In this document: one piece after another, positions 53,324 to 62,240 of the stretch
Numbering within the stretch: position 1 is the stretch's first letter
Layout of the letters: each line of letters starts with the position of its first letter
Assembly: GCA_021413925.1 (NCBI GenBank)
Contig: JAIOPL010000003.1
Span: 36,557 to 100,556 of the forward strand
Length of the DNA stretch: 64,000 nucleotides
Direction: 5' to 3'
DNA from: Verrucomicrobiota bacterium
GTDB lineage: Bacteria; Verrucomicrobiota; Verrucomicrobiia; Chthoniobacterales; UBA6821
Notes under the pieces: model-generated
The model's database searches: none
Told to the model about the DNA's origin: nothing
What the model saw: only the letters and a program-made list of their open reading frames with translations
Translations under genes and position numbers: made by a program

Positions 53324-54469
53324 ATGATTTCATTCAACCGCAGTCTCCTTGGTCATCTCTCCGGTCAAAAGACTAATAACCTGAACCTGATCCGGCTTGT
53401 ACTGGCACTGGCTGTGATTTATGCCCATGCCTATCCGCTATCGCTTGGGGCTGGAAGGGGAGTAGATCTGATAAACCGGCTTAGCCATGGGCAGCAAACA
53501 GCAGGTGGATTAGCTGTGGATCTCTTCTTCCTGATCAGTGGATTCCTAATCACGGCGAGTTGGCTGCACAGTAGTTCTATGCAGAATTTCCTGCAGCGTC
53601 GGGTGCTCCGTATCTATCCCGCGTATATGGTGACTCTGGCCTTCTGCGCGCTTCTGATCTGGGGAATCTGCCCCGCCTTCCGTGCCATGCCGGAGCATCG
53701 GGGCACACCCTATCTCCTTACGCTGATTTCCTGGGGGATTAATTTTTTCAAGGATTGTATCTTACTGACCTTCAACAGCATCAGCTGGAAGGGGGTCTTT
53801 GATGACAATCCCTATCCCGGATGTGCGAATGCCTCCCTCTGGACGATTCAGAAGGAGTTTTTCTGTTACCTGCTGGTGGCGGGTATTGGGCAGTTCGCCA
53901 TCTTCAAGCATCGATGGCTGACGCTGCTTGCGGCATTGGTTATCTATGCCGCCTATGCGAAGGGATTGCTTGTGGGAGCTGACATGGAGCAAATGGACCG
54001 GCGTTATCTTTGCTATTTCTTTGTGGGGATGAATTTCTGGCTCTGGAGGGATAAGATTCCCTACGGCACATTACTCGCTGCGGGATGCTTGTTCCTTTTA
54101 GTCCTGGCATCACAGTTCAAGCCCTTCATCTCGATCCTGATGCCGGTGGCCGGTGGCTATCTGGTGCTATGGCTGGGATATGGTCCCAAGGTATCGATCT
54201 TCGACTGGACGCATCGCACCGATCTCTCCTACGGAACCTATCTCTATGCCTATCCGGTACAGCAGCTTTTTGCCATGAGCCCATCACTCAGAGATCCCTT
54301 GGTAAATTTTCTGCTGACCGTCCCCTGCGTGCTGGGATTGGCTTGGCTGAGCTGGAACCTGGTCGAGAAACGCTTCCTGATGCTTAAGAATTATCTGCCG
54401 ATCGATCGGGATCCAGGGGAGGGGCCTGATGAAAGGCTAAAGGCTGAATTCGAAAGGCTAAAGGGCTAA
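53324..54469 (+). CDS. Membrane O-acyltransferase, acyltransferase 3 family
   Basis: The 381-residue protein has about ten membrane segments and the acyltransferase 3 signatures NLNLIRLVLALAVIYAHAYP with the catalytic His, VDLFFLISGFLITAS, and RRVLRIYPAY. It moves acyl groups to sugars in the periplasm. Its last 13 residues (DERLKAEFERLKG) are encoded by the start of a TTTAGCC/CTCTCGAC repeat in inverse orientation, which also supplies the stop. Confidence 0.9.
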   Translation: MISFNRSLLGHLSGQKTNNLNLIRLVLALAVIYAHAYPLSLGAGRGVDLINRLSHGQQTAGGLAVDLFFLISGFLITASWLHSSSMQNFLQRRVLRIYPAYMVTLAFCALLIWGICPAFRAMPEHRGTPYLLTLISWGINFFKDCILLTFNSISWKGVFDDNPYPGCANASLWTIQKEFFCYLLVAGIGQFAIFKHRWLTLLAALVIYAAYAKGLLVGADMEQMDRRYLCYFFVGMNFWLWRDKIPYGTLLAAGCLFLLVLASQFKPFISILMPVAGGYLVLWLGYGPKVSIFDWTHRTDLSYGTYLYAYPVQQLFAMSPSLRDPLVNFLLTVPCVLGLAWLSWNLVEKRFLMLKNYLPIDRDPGEGPDERLKAEFERLKG

Positions 54470-54510
54470 AACAACTGAGTCGAAGGTCGATGGTCGAGCG
54501 TCGAGAGCCA
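54433..54510 (-). repeat. CTCTCGAC/TTTAGCC repeat, inverted copy, overlapping a gene end
   Basis: On the minus strand it reads CTCTCGACGCTCGACCATCG, ACCTTCGACTCAG, then several TTTAGCC words, the same order as at 43759-43811. Its first third codes for the end of the acyltransferase. Confidence 0.7.
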
Positions 54511-54560
54511 GAAGAAGGTCTGATTCATGAAGGATGAAACTGGGAAAGACTATCCGAGAA

Positions 54561-54602
54561 GATGGGAGATGGAAGATGGAAGATGGAAGATGGAAGATGG
54601 GG
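54561..54602 (+). repeat. Tandem heptamer array (GATGGAA)x6
   Basis: Six consecutive 7-base units (GATGGGA, four GATGGAA, GATGGGG) form a perfect-period array. It lies 46 bases before the antitoxin start and inside a longer open frame that the array itself keeps open. Confidence 0.9.
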
Positions 54603-54648
54603 CCAATTCTATTTTGACGCGATCCTCAAGATGTGTCACTTTGAGCAC

Positions 54649-54891
54649 ATGGTTGCCATCACGATCAGGGATCTCCATATGAAGACCGGTGACTGGGTCC
54701 GCAGGGCTGCCCGGCATGAGGGAATTGTGGTTCTCGACAGGAAGCATCCCGTGGCGAGGATTGTGCCTTTCAAGGAAGAGGAGTCGGGGGCGACCTTTGC
54801 CGATCGTAAGCTGGTACGAGGTTTCGCGAAGATGGCGCAACACAAGGGAGATTCGGCTGGATTTATCTCCGAGGATCGCGACCGGGCATGA
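54649..54891 (+). CDS. Phd/YefM-type antitoxin, module 5
   Basis: From the ATG at 54649 this 80-residue protein reads MVAITIRDLHMKTGDWVRRA ... GIVVLDRKHPVARIVPF, the Phd/YefM strand-helix pattern, with a C-terminal toxin-binding tail. An upstream extension to 54562 would be encoded by the heptamer array and is rejected. It overlaps the toxin start by four bases. Confidence 0.85.
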   Translation: MVAITIRDLHMKTGDWVRRAARHEGIVVLDRKHPVARIVPFKEEESGATFADRKLVRGFAKMAQHKGDSAGFISEDRDRA

Positions 54892-55331
54892 TGTATTTCG
54901 ACACGGCCTATCTGGCCAAGTGCTATCTCAATGAGCATGGCAGCAAGGAGGTGCGGGATCTCGCGGCAGCTGGCGGGAAGATTGCCTGTTGTGAGTTCGG
55001 ACGGATCGAGCTTGCGGCGACATTCCACCGCAATCTGCGTCAAGCGACGATCTCCTCCGCCGAGTTTCTTCTCCTCTGGAAGCAGTTCGATCTGGATGAA
55101 GGGAACCGCCTCTGGACTTGGCTCACCGTTAACCACGAGTTGTTTGCCGACGTGACAACACGTTTTCGCAAACTGGCGCCTTCTGTTTACCTGCGCTCAG
55201 CCGATGCCCTTCATCTTGCCTGCGCGGTGGAACACGGATTCCGGGAAATTCATAGCAACGACGCTCATTTGCTGGCCGCTGCCAAGGCATTCCGGATCAA
55301 GGGAGTGAATGTGGTTCCTCCAGTAAAATGA
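54888..55331 (+). CDS. vapC: PIN-domain toxin, module 5
   Basis: The 147-residue PIN protein has Asp in MMYFDTAYLAKCYL, Glu in CEFGRIEL, Asp in RSADALHLACAVE and Asp in HSNDAHLLAAA. It pairs with a Phd-type antitoxin and so differs from modules 1-4. It again sits between polysaccharide genes. Confidence 0.92.
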   Translation: MMYFDTAYLAKCYLNEHGSKEVRDLAAAGGKIACCEFGRIELAATFHRNLRQATISSAEFLLLWKQFDLDEGNRLWTWLTVNHELFADVTTRFRKLAPSVYLRSADALHLACAVEHGFREIHSNDAHLLAAAKAFRIKGVNVVPPVK

Positions 55332-55418
55332 AAGCCAAAGGCTTTAGCGATTTAGGCATTAGGGGATACAAAGTCTAATGTCTGAAGGCTGAAGACTAAA
55401 AAAGGAATCAAGCAGGAG

Positions 55419-56276
55419 ATGCCAAAACACTCAGAATGCCAGATTGTTGTTCCGATGTATCGGTCGGAATTGACGGCCGATGAGGAGATCTCGTTAGCCT
55501 CAATCCGCAAGCATCTGAGCGGATATGGGATTTGTTTTATCGCGCCTGAGTCTCTGGATCTCTCCGGAGTCCTACGGTCGGGTGAGGAGGTCGAGAGATT
55601 CTCTGATGAGTTTTTCTCAGGAATCGAGGGATACAACCGACTGCTCAAGTCGAGTCGCTTCTATGAGAGATTTCAGGAGAGTTACTATATCCTGATTGCC
55701 CAGCTAGATTGCCTGATCTTCAGCAGCAATTTGAATGAGTGGATGGATAGGGGATGGGACTATCTCGCAGCGCCCTGGTTCAAGGGTTTCTCCGAGAATC
55801 ACAAGTCAGGGCTCTGGCGGGCAGGGAACGGAGGACTTTCACTGAGACGGGTGGAGTCTTATCTCCGAGTTCTGAGGCAGTCTATCATTGCTGGATCAAT
55901 TTACCCGCGATGGGGGCACTATGCGTGGAAGCCTCCGTTCGAGTCCATGGAGCCTGGGCTCTATCTAAAAGTATCGGCGCTTCACGGGATCAATCCCTTT
56001 GCCCGGCAGTATTCCGTGGAAGACGAGCTGAGTCGCTTTACCTACAATGAGGATGTTTTCTGGGCTATTGAGGCGCCCAAATTTGATCCCTCATTTCAGG
56101 TTGCACCCGCGGAGCCTGCGCTCTCGTTTGCCTTTGAGGTTTCACCTAAATGGTCCTATGAGAAGAATGGGAGAAAATTACCATTCGGATGTCATGCATG
56201 GACGCGGTATGATCGTTGTTTCTGGAAAGAGATTATATCAAAGATAATAGAAGCGGCAAAAAATCAAACAGTATGA
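55419..56276 (+). CDS. DUF5672 family protein, glycosyltransferase-like
   Basis: The 285-residue protein has the DUF5672 core: FYERFQESYYILIAQLDCLI, WMDRGWDYLAAPW and GNGGLSLRRVESYL, then NEDVFWAIE. The NGGLSLR and ED.F motifs resemble those of GT-A enzymes, so it is probably a sugar transferase, although the family has no assigned activity that I know. It overlaps the next gene by ATGA. Confidence 0.85.
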   Translation: MPKHSECQIVVPMYRSELTADEEISLASIRKHLSGYGICFIAPESLDLSGVLRSGEEVERFSDEFFSGIEGYNRLLKSSRFYERFQESYYILIAQLDCLIFSSNLNEWMDRGWDYLAAPWFKGFSENHKSGLWRAGNGGLSLRRVESYLRVLRQSIIAGSIYPRWGHYAWKPPFESMEPGLYLKVSALHGINPFARQYSVEDELSRFTYNEDVFWAIEAPKFDPSFQVAPAEPALSFAFEVSPKWSYEKNGRKLPFGCHAWTRYDRCFWKEIISKIIEAAKNQTV

Positions 56277-57745
56277 CAAAAATAGATTTAGGGATTCTTG
56301 TTACACTGATCGTAGTTTTAGTCACTGGTATTTTGATGATGCCTGCCGAAGAATGTTCCGGCGATGCAATGGCAGTCAGGGTAGAAACCGTACATTTACT
56401 AAAAGAAGGAAAGCTGGGTGTTCCGGAGGAAATAGCAACAAAGTACTGGGGTGATAAAGGTATGTTCTTTTGTAAGAATGAGGTGACAGGAAAATGGTTT
56501 CCAAAATATGGGGTTATAAATTCCCTAATATACGTCCCTGCGCTGAGATTGGAGCAACTGCTCGAGGGTAAGTTGGAATACCCAATAAGTCCTCTCAGGC
56601 TACTGTTGCTTAACATTCATAATATAGTGCTTTCTTTAATGTGTGCCGCGCTTTTTTATCTCACAGTGCGACTTTTCACTCAAAGCCAAACTGTGGCGTG
56701 TATTTATGTCTTAAGCATAATTTACATGACCTTTTGTTGGTACTACTTCAGGGCACAGATTTTTGAAATCCACGCCTTGCTGTTTCTTTCGGGGGCATTC
56801 TACTCCGCATTCAGGGGGCGCCGCGAATTACTCATTCAAGGAATTAGTGTGATAGCGGGATCTGTACGAGCCTGGATATTGGCATGTGCTCTCTTCTTGG
56901 GAGTATTAATTCTTTCTAAGACTCTATATGTCGTTCTGTTGCCGGCTTTTTTCGCATTCTTCTTTTTATCACTCAAAGAAGCAAATAATCGGGTCAGATT
57001 GATCGGATTAGCTTGGTTCTGTATTCCGGTCGGCCTCCTCTGTACAATTCTTCTTGCGCTGAATCATTTTAAATTTGGATCTATCTATAATACTGGTTAT
57101 TCTCAATGGGTTGCTGAAAGCAAGCCACTTTCGGGTGATGTCATCAAGGGGATGTGGGGATATATATTTGATGGGCAGTGGGGAGTCTTATCCTGTTTTC
57201 CAATAATTATGATCGCCTTTTTTTATTGGAGAAGGTTCTATAATATGAACCGAATAGAAGCAGTCATGATTCTATCTACGGCGGCCATCATTCTGGCAAT
57301 TAATTCATGTTTTATCAATTGGCGAGGGACTTGGTGTTATGGGCCAAGATACTTGCTGCCGATCCTTTCCTTGGTTGGAATGCCTGCAATTTATCTACTG
57401 GAAGATGTTTCCTCTATAAAGAAACAGTGGGCCAGAATAGCAAGTGTTCTGGGGCTGTTGTTCTTCGGAATATCATTGATAGCCATCCAATCCTTTGTGA
57501 TCCGATTGCCATTTTATACATGGTATCAGCTTGATGCAATAGTCGCCAAGCAATATAGCTCTAAAACTGCACGCTATATGTTCGAAACTCCATATTGGCT
57601 TATCAATCGTGATATCGTCGCTATGCAAACAGGAGGTAACTCCGCCCTGTCTGAGCTTTTAAAAAGTGAACTGCCTCGCGATCAGAAACAACGGGCAGAA
57701 GAGTTGATCTTTACGCTCAAACCCAACTATTACTGGTTTAGATGA
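56273..57745 (+). CDS. Polytopic membrane protein, GT-C-like
   Basis: From the overlapping ATG at 56273 the 490-residue protein has around ten hydrophobic segments. A long loop after the first (EECSGDAMAVRVETVHLLKE) carries acidic residues, and INWRGTWCYGPRYLLPIL near 355 is a motif I associate with GT-C/mannosyltransferase-like proteins. Its codons are more AT-biased than those of the flanking genes. The preceding frame start at 56216 is an overlap artefact. Confidence 0.7.
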   Translation: MTKIDLGILVTLIVVLVTGILMMPAEECSGDAMAVRVETVHLLKEGKLGVPEEIATKYWGDKGMFFCKNEVTGKWFPKYGVINSLIYVPALRLEQLLEGKLEYPISPLRLLLLNIHNIVLSLMCAALFYLTVRLFTQSQTVACIYVLSIIYMTFCWYYFRAQIFEIHALLFLSGAFYSAFRGRRELLIQGISVIAGSVRAWILACALFLGVLILSKTLYVVLLPAFFAFFFLSLKEANNRVRLIGLAWFCIPVGLLCTILLALNHFKFGSIYNTGYSQWVAESKPLSGDVIKGMWGYIFDGQWGVLSCFPIIMIAFFYWRRFYNMNRIEAVMILSTAAIILAINSCFINWRGTWCYGPRYLLPILSLVGMPAIYLLEDVSSIKKQWARIASVLGLLFFGISLIAIQSFVIRLPFYTWYQLDAIVAKQYSSKTARYMFETPYWLINRDIVAMQTGGNSALSELLKSELPRDQKQRAEELIFTLKPNYYWFR

Positions 57746-57778
57746 TCGGAGCAAAGTCATGCAATATCTGAAAAAAAG

Positions 57779-58483
57779 ATGTCTCAAGTGAAACCCTGTC
57801 TTTCCGTGATCATGCCTGTCTTCAACGAAGAGGCAACTGTTGCTGATGTGATCGTCACGGTGCTCGCTCAAGAGAGCGTGCTAGAACTAATCATAGTGGA
57901 TGACGCCTCTACCGATCGCTCTCGAGAAGTACTCCAGGGGTTGAAGTCAAGCGATGAAAGAATCCGCGTGTTGCATCATAAGAAGAACCAAGGAAAAGGG
58001 GCTGCTCTTCGAACTGGGATCGCTCATGCTACCGCGCCTATCGTTCTGATCCAGGACGCAGACATGGAATATGATCCAGCTGAGTATCCCGTCTTGATTG
58101 GTCCTATCCTCAGGGAAAAAGCTGATGCTGTTTTTGGATCGCGTTTTATAGGCTCGCAAGAGCATCGTGTGCTCTACTTCTGGCATTCGATTGGAAATAG
58201 GTTTCTGACTCTTCTCTCCAACATGTTTACCAACCTTAACCTTACAGACATGGAGACCTGCTATAAGGCGGTGAAGCGGGAGATCCTTCAGGGTATAGTG
58301 ATTGAGGAGAATCGCTTCGGATTCGAGCCCGAGATAACTGCAAAGCTCTCCAAGAAGGGTGTGCGAATCTACGAGGTGGCTGTCTCTTACCACGGGCGCA
58401 CCTATGCCGAGGGGAAGAAAATCAACTGGAAGGATGGATTCCAGGCCATCTGGTGCATTCTTAAATACAATCTTTTAGGTTAA
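57779..58483 (+). CDS. DPM1-type glycosyltransferase (GT2)
   Basis: The 234-residue protein has LSVIMPVFNEEATVADVI, IIVDDASTDRS, LIQDADMEYDPAEYP with the DxD, and TCYKAVKREIL. These are the dolichyl/polyprenyl-phosphate mannose synthase features; it has no membrane helices. GT-C-like membrane proteins on both sides could use the polyprenyl-linked sugar it makes. Confidence 0.9.
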   Translation: MSQVKPCLSVIMPVFNEEATVADVIVTVLAQESVLELIIVDDASTDRSREVLQGLKSSDERIRVLHHKKNQGKGAALRTGIAHATAPIVLIQDADMEYDPAEYPVLIGPILREKADAVFGSRFIGSQEHRVLYFWHSIGNRFLTLLSNMFTNLNLTDMETCYKAVKREILQGIVIEENRFGFEPEITAKLSKKGVRIYEVAVSYHGRTYAEGKKINWKDGFQAIWCILKYNLLG

Positions 58484-58529
58484 AGAATGAAACGATTGGA
58501 TCGCATGTCCTTCAGATAATGCTCACGCT

Positions 58530-60419
58530 ATGACGCTTTTAGGTATTCTCCCCTACGCCGCAACGCTCTCTTGGGCGTTGTTTTTTTATCAACGCTCAGA
58601 GTCGCGTAAGAGATCCTGGCGTTGGAGTTTTGCTCTTGCTTGTGTGCTTTTAGGAAGCTTTGTCCTTGTCCTGACGGAGGCACTGTCCTTCTTGCGCTCT
58701 CTTACCTTCGTGCCGGTCTTTGCGGCCTGGTGCATTTATTTACTCATCCCAGCGACTCTGCTGATCTCTCTGCGCAAAAGGTTTGATTGGAGTGCAGAGT
58801 GGAGGCGAGTGTGGTCTAAGATTAAAGGTTTGCCGATTTGGATGGTTGCGGTGATGGCGGCCCTGATCTTCGTAATGTTCCGCATGGCGATGGCCTCGCC
58901 GCCTTGCAACTACGATGTTCAATCCTATCATCTTCCCCGCCAGATCTACTGGCTTATGCAGGGAAGTGTGGAGCATTTCGACGCCACCTATCCATTTCAA
59001 AACTGCCACCCCGTGTTATCGGAATTTCTGGGGCTGAACCTGATGCTGCTCTCGGGAGGTGATGCTTGGCATAATCTGAGCCAATGGTTTTTCTTCACGG
59101 CCGCATGTGGGGTTCTCACTCTGATGGTCAAATCCATCGAGGGAAGTCCACGAGCTCAGGCACTTGCCGTTCTCTTTGTCGCCTTGGTGCCGGTGGTGTT
59201 TTTTGAGGCTTCCAATGCGAAGAACGATATTATGGCCTCGTTCTTCATTCTAATCCCTCTCCTGATAGGTCTGCGGATCTGTAGCAAGGAGTGGAAGGTT
59301 GAGGTTGCGCTGCTTTTACTTGCTGCTCTTGCCGCAGGTCTTGCCATGGCAGCCAAGGGTACTGCCGTATCCTATTTACCACCGATAGCGCTCCTTCTTC
59401 TGGTCGCTACCTTGCGCGCTGGAGCCTGGAGGAGTCTTGCTGTCGCCCTTTTGCCAGGAGTGATGATCGTGGGGATTGTCATCCTACCAAATACCATCAG
59501 AAATCTTCATTCGTATTGTTCCATCACGGGGCCAAGTGTCGGAATGACTAATGAGAGGTATGATCCCGATTCGGTACTGGGAGTCTGCATCAAAAATGTT
59601 GCCAATCAGTTTGCATGGGGATCCGATTTTTCGATTCATCAAGTCGAGTTGGTCACGCGCAATCTGCTGCTATCTCTCGGACTGAACCCCGATGATCCAT
59701 ACACAAATATCGGGGCAGCTCAACTGGGAGGTCCTAATCTACACTTTTTCTACTTCCTGGGATGTGAGGATGTGATCCCCTCCCCCGTTCAGACCGGGCT
59801 ATGTTTGTTAATCCCATTTTTCTTGTTGATCCCTGCTTTTAGAAAGGGATCGGGAACCATAGCCCTAAGCTGTGTCTTAATGGGCTCATTCCTGCTCTTT
59901 TGTGCAATCTTTCGCTGGCAGCCGTGGGGCGGGAGACTTTTGATTCCCGCATTCTTCATGGCGGCGCCGCTTGTTGGGAAGGCGGAAGATCTCTTCAGAC
60001 CCAAGTGGATTCCCATTCTCGTTACTGCACTCATGATGGCATTCCTGTGGCAGCACATCTCCTATACGGGGCAGCGTCACTTGCTCGGATGGTGGTCTGT
60101 TTTTCGGATGCCCAAGGAGGAGCAGATGAGTGTCGCCTTCACAGGGCGCATGGAGGAAATCAGGAAGGTGGCCGGTATTCTCAAGGAAAAGCATGCGACC
60201 AATGTCATGGTCGATGGCAAGGACTCGCCGATCTATGGGCTCCTCCGAGAGGTTCATATGGAGTTGTCTCTGGTGAGGCTTCGCAGCGGTCATCTGGCTG
60301 CTCCAAACAATGCCGATGCTATCGTGGAGGCTGTGAGTGGAGACGAAGGGGTGGTTCCGATGGGATATCATCTGGATTGGAGCGGTAAATATTATAGGGT
60401 CTATTCTCTGATTCACTGA
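58530..60419 (+). CDS. Large polytopic membrane protein, GT39-like
   Basis: The 629-residue protein has about twelve hydrophobic segments and the loop SPPCNYDVQSYHLPRQIYWL, where the Asp could be the GT-C catalytic residue, followed by HFDATYPFQNCHPVLSEFL. The C-terminal soluble part (KEKHATNVMVDGKDSPIYGL) is short. It probably glycosylates a lipid-linked or protein acceptor in the periplasm with the product of the DPM1-like gene before it. Confidence 0.72.
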   Translation: MTLLGILPYAATLSWALFFYQRSESRKRSWRWSFALACVLLGSFVLVLTEALSFLRSLTFVPVFAAWCIYLLIPATLLISLRKRFDWSAEWRRVWSKIKGLPIWMVAVMAALIFVMFRMAMASPPCNYDVQSYHLPRQIYWLMQGSVEHFDATYPFQNCHPVLSEFLGLNLMLLSGGDAWHNLSQWFFFTAACGVLTLMVKSIEGSPRAQALAVLFVALVPVVFFEASNAKNDIMASFFILIPLLIGLRICSKEWKVEVALLLLAALAAGLAMAAKGTAVSYLPPIALLLLVATLRAGAWRSLAVALLPGVMIVGIVILPNTIRNLHSYCSITGPSVGMTNERYDPDSVLGVCIKNVANQFAWGSDFSIHQVELVTRNLLLSLGLNPDDPYTNIGAAQLGGPNLHFFYFLGCEDVIPSPVQTGLCLLIPFFLLIPAFRKGSGTIALSCVLMGSFLLFCAIFRWQPWGGRLLIPAFFMAAPLVGKAEDLFRPKWIPILVTALMMAFLWQHISYTGQRHLLGWWSVFRMPKEEQMSVAFTGRMEEIRKVAGILKEKHATNVMVDGKDSPIYGLLREVHMELSLVRLRSGHLAAPNNADAIVEAVSGDEGVVPMGYHLDWSGKYYRVYSLIH

Positions 60420-60436
60420 AGGTCTGCCTAAAAAGC

Positions 60437-61270
60437 ATGAAGCGACCGCCCTTGCTCATCACTGCATCTCTCGATGCCGGGATCACACCCTATGTGGCAC
60501 TCTCGGCGACGAGCGACCGGACCGAAGCCCATATGCAGGGACTGCTTGCATGGTTGGGGGACCCGAGCACTGAGAAGGTTGTTTTTGCGAAAAACTGCTC
60601 TGCCAGAATCCGATCCGAGGTCTTGGTGGCGACGGCCCGTAACTATGGAAAGGAGTTGGAGTTCGTTCAGGTTGACTCTTCCAAGAGGACTGTGATCCAA
60701 GGGAAGGGGTATGGTGAAGGTGACCTGATCCGGCAGGCTTTAGAAAAGAGTGATCTTCTGAAGGGTGCTGACGATTTCATCAAAGTAACAGGAAAGCTTT
60801 TTTGCCCTGGCACCGGGGGGATCTTTTCCGGAGAGGGTGAGGGCGAGTTTTTTGTCAGCAGGCATGTGCCTAAGGAAGATTTCATGGCGATCAGAAGGAT
60901 GCTTTCGCCTCTTTATAAAAGTCAGCGAGGAAGCAGGGCGCTGGGATTTCTTAAACGGCGGATGAGGATCCCTTGGGGGCTCGTGGCGTCCGCTCCCGGA
61001 GCCTTGGTCGACACTCGTCTGTATCGGGTGAACAAGGCCTTTTACCTCAGCTCATTGGGTCAATCCTACCGCCGGGTGCAGGATGGTCTGGGCTATACGC
61101 TGGAACGCGCCTTTCATGACGATCTGATGGGACGCTCCTCCTCGGTGAGGATGCTGGAGATCTCTCCGGCCATTATCGGGACATCAGGAAGCATGGGCAC
61201 CACGGCCGGGGAGATTTCAGAGGCGATCCGCATGGAGGCCCGTGAATTGGCTCTTCGATTGGCACCATAA
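60437..61270 (+). CDS. Unrecognised protein, possible capsule-type glycosyltransferase
   Basis: The 277-residue protein has no domain I can name with confidence. PLLITASLDAGITPYVALSA at the start and GADDFIKVTGKLFCPGTGGIF in the middle resemble capsular glycosyltransferase-like proteins, in which a K.TG(R/K) stretch follows the substrate loop. It is soluble. Its position between a GT-C-like protein and a methyltransferase agrees with a glycan role. Nothing more can be said. Confidence 0.6.
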   Translation: MKRPPLLITASLDAGITPYVALSATSDRTEAHMQGLLAWLGDPSTEKVVFAKNCSARIRSEVLVATARNYGKELEFVQVDSSKRTVIQGKGYGEGDLIRQALEKSDLLKGADDFIKVTGKLFCPGTGGIFSGEGEGEFFVSRHVPKEDFMAIRRMLSPLYKSQRGSRALGFLKRRMRIPWGLVASAPGALVDTRLYRVNKAFYLSSLGQSYRRVQDGLGYTLERAFHDDLMGRSSSVRMLEISPAIIGTSGSMGTTAGEISEAIRMEARELALRLAP

Positions 61271-61336
61271 AAGGCTGTTTGTAGTTCCGAAGCCCGAGGT
61301 ATCCTCCCGAGCCACATCCATCCAATTTTCATCATC

Positions 61337-62236
61337 ATGGAAACAGTCATTCAATTACTTAGGAAGGTTCCGTTCCTTGTCAGGATCAACCATGCTTATT
61401 ACTCCCTAAAGAGGAGTCTGGAACTTGCGGTCAGTAATTTCATGTATAGGCGGGAGATCGGTGAGATCAGAAGGCTCGGGCAGTTTGCCCCCAATACTTC
61501 GGGTTATTATCAGGGATTAGAAAAAACCATCCATGATCTGACGTTGCTATCAGCCACTCAGCTTTTTCCAACGCTGGCGTCAATCGCCGATCGTTTCAGA
61601 GAAGCGCCGCTCACTCCCATCACGGCGGAACAGTTCTGCAAAGACCTTGGGGCCGAGGAGGAGGCTGCTACACTGAAGAAGGTCTTCGACTCCTATGGCT
61701 GCGACAAGTCACGAAACCACGACTACCACTTTGTCTATGGTGCGGTGCTGAAGAATCTCGAGAAGATCGATTCGATGCTCGAGATTGGCCTAGGAACGAC
61801 CAATACTGATGTCGTCTCTAATATGGGCAAGATCTGGGTGCCCGGAAATTCCCTGCGTGCCTTCCGTGAGTATCTTCCCGGCACCCTCATCTATGGGGCC
61901 GACGTCGACAAGAGGATTCTGTTTGAAGAAGAACTTATCAAAACCTACTTCGTCGACCAGACGGATGCTACCACGATCACGGAACTCGGTGAGAAGATGC
62001 CCGGCAAGCTAGATCTGATTATCGATGACGGACTGCATGCCCCTAATGCCAACGTGGCGGTTCTCGCCTTTGCATTTAAAAAACTCAAGGCTGGAGGGTG
62101 GGTGGTGATCGAGGATATTTCCGAAGAAGCCGCTCCTATCTGGAAGGTGGTGAGCGCCCTGCTCCCAGCCCAGTATGCTTCCTATCTGATTCAGGCCAAG
62201 GGGGGCATGGTCTTTGCTGTGCAAATGCCGCTGTGA
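61337..62236 (+). CDS. Class I SAM methyltransferase
   Basis: The 299-residue protein has a helical N-terminal region (to about 130), then MLEIGLGTTNTDVVSNMG as motif I, IYGADVDKRILFEE, LDLIIDDGLHAPNANVAVLA with an IDDG motif, and GGWVVIEDISEEA. This resembles methyltransferases of cephalosporin-hydroxylase or macrocin-O-methyltransferase type (IDDG/ED metal site), which act on sugars. Confidence 0.83.
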   Translation: METVIQLLRKVPFLVRINHAYYSLKRSLELAVSNFMYRREIGEIRRLGQFAPNTSGYYQGLEKTIHDLTLLSATQLFPTLASIADRFREAPLTPITAEQFCKDLGAEEEAATLKKVFDSYGCDKSRNHDYHFVYGAVLKNLEKIDSMLEIGLGTTNTDVVSNMGKIWVPGNSLRAFREYLPGTLIYGADVDKRILFEEELIKTYFVDQTDATTITELGEKMPGKLDLIIDDGLHAPNANVAVLAFAFKKLKAGGWVVIEDISEEAAPIWKVVSALLPAQYASYLIQAKGGMVFAVQMPL

Positions 62237-62240
62237 TTCA

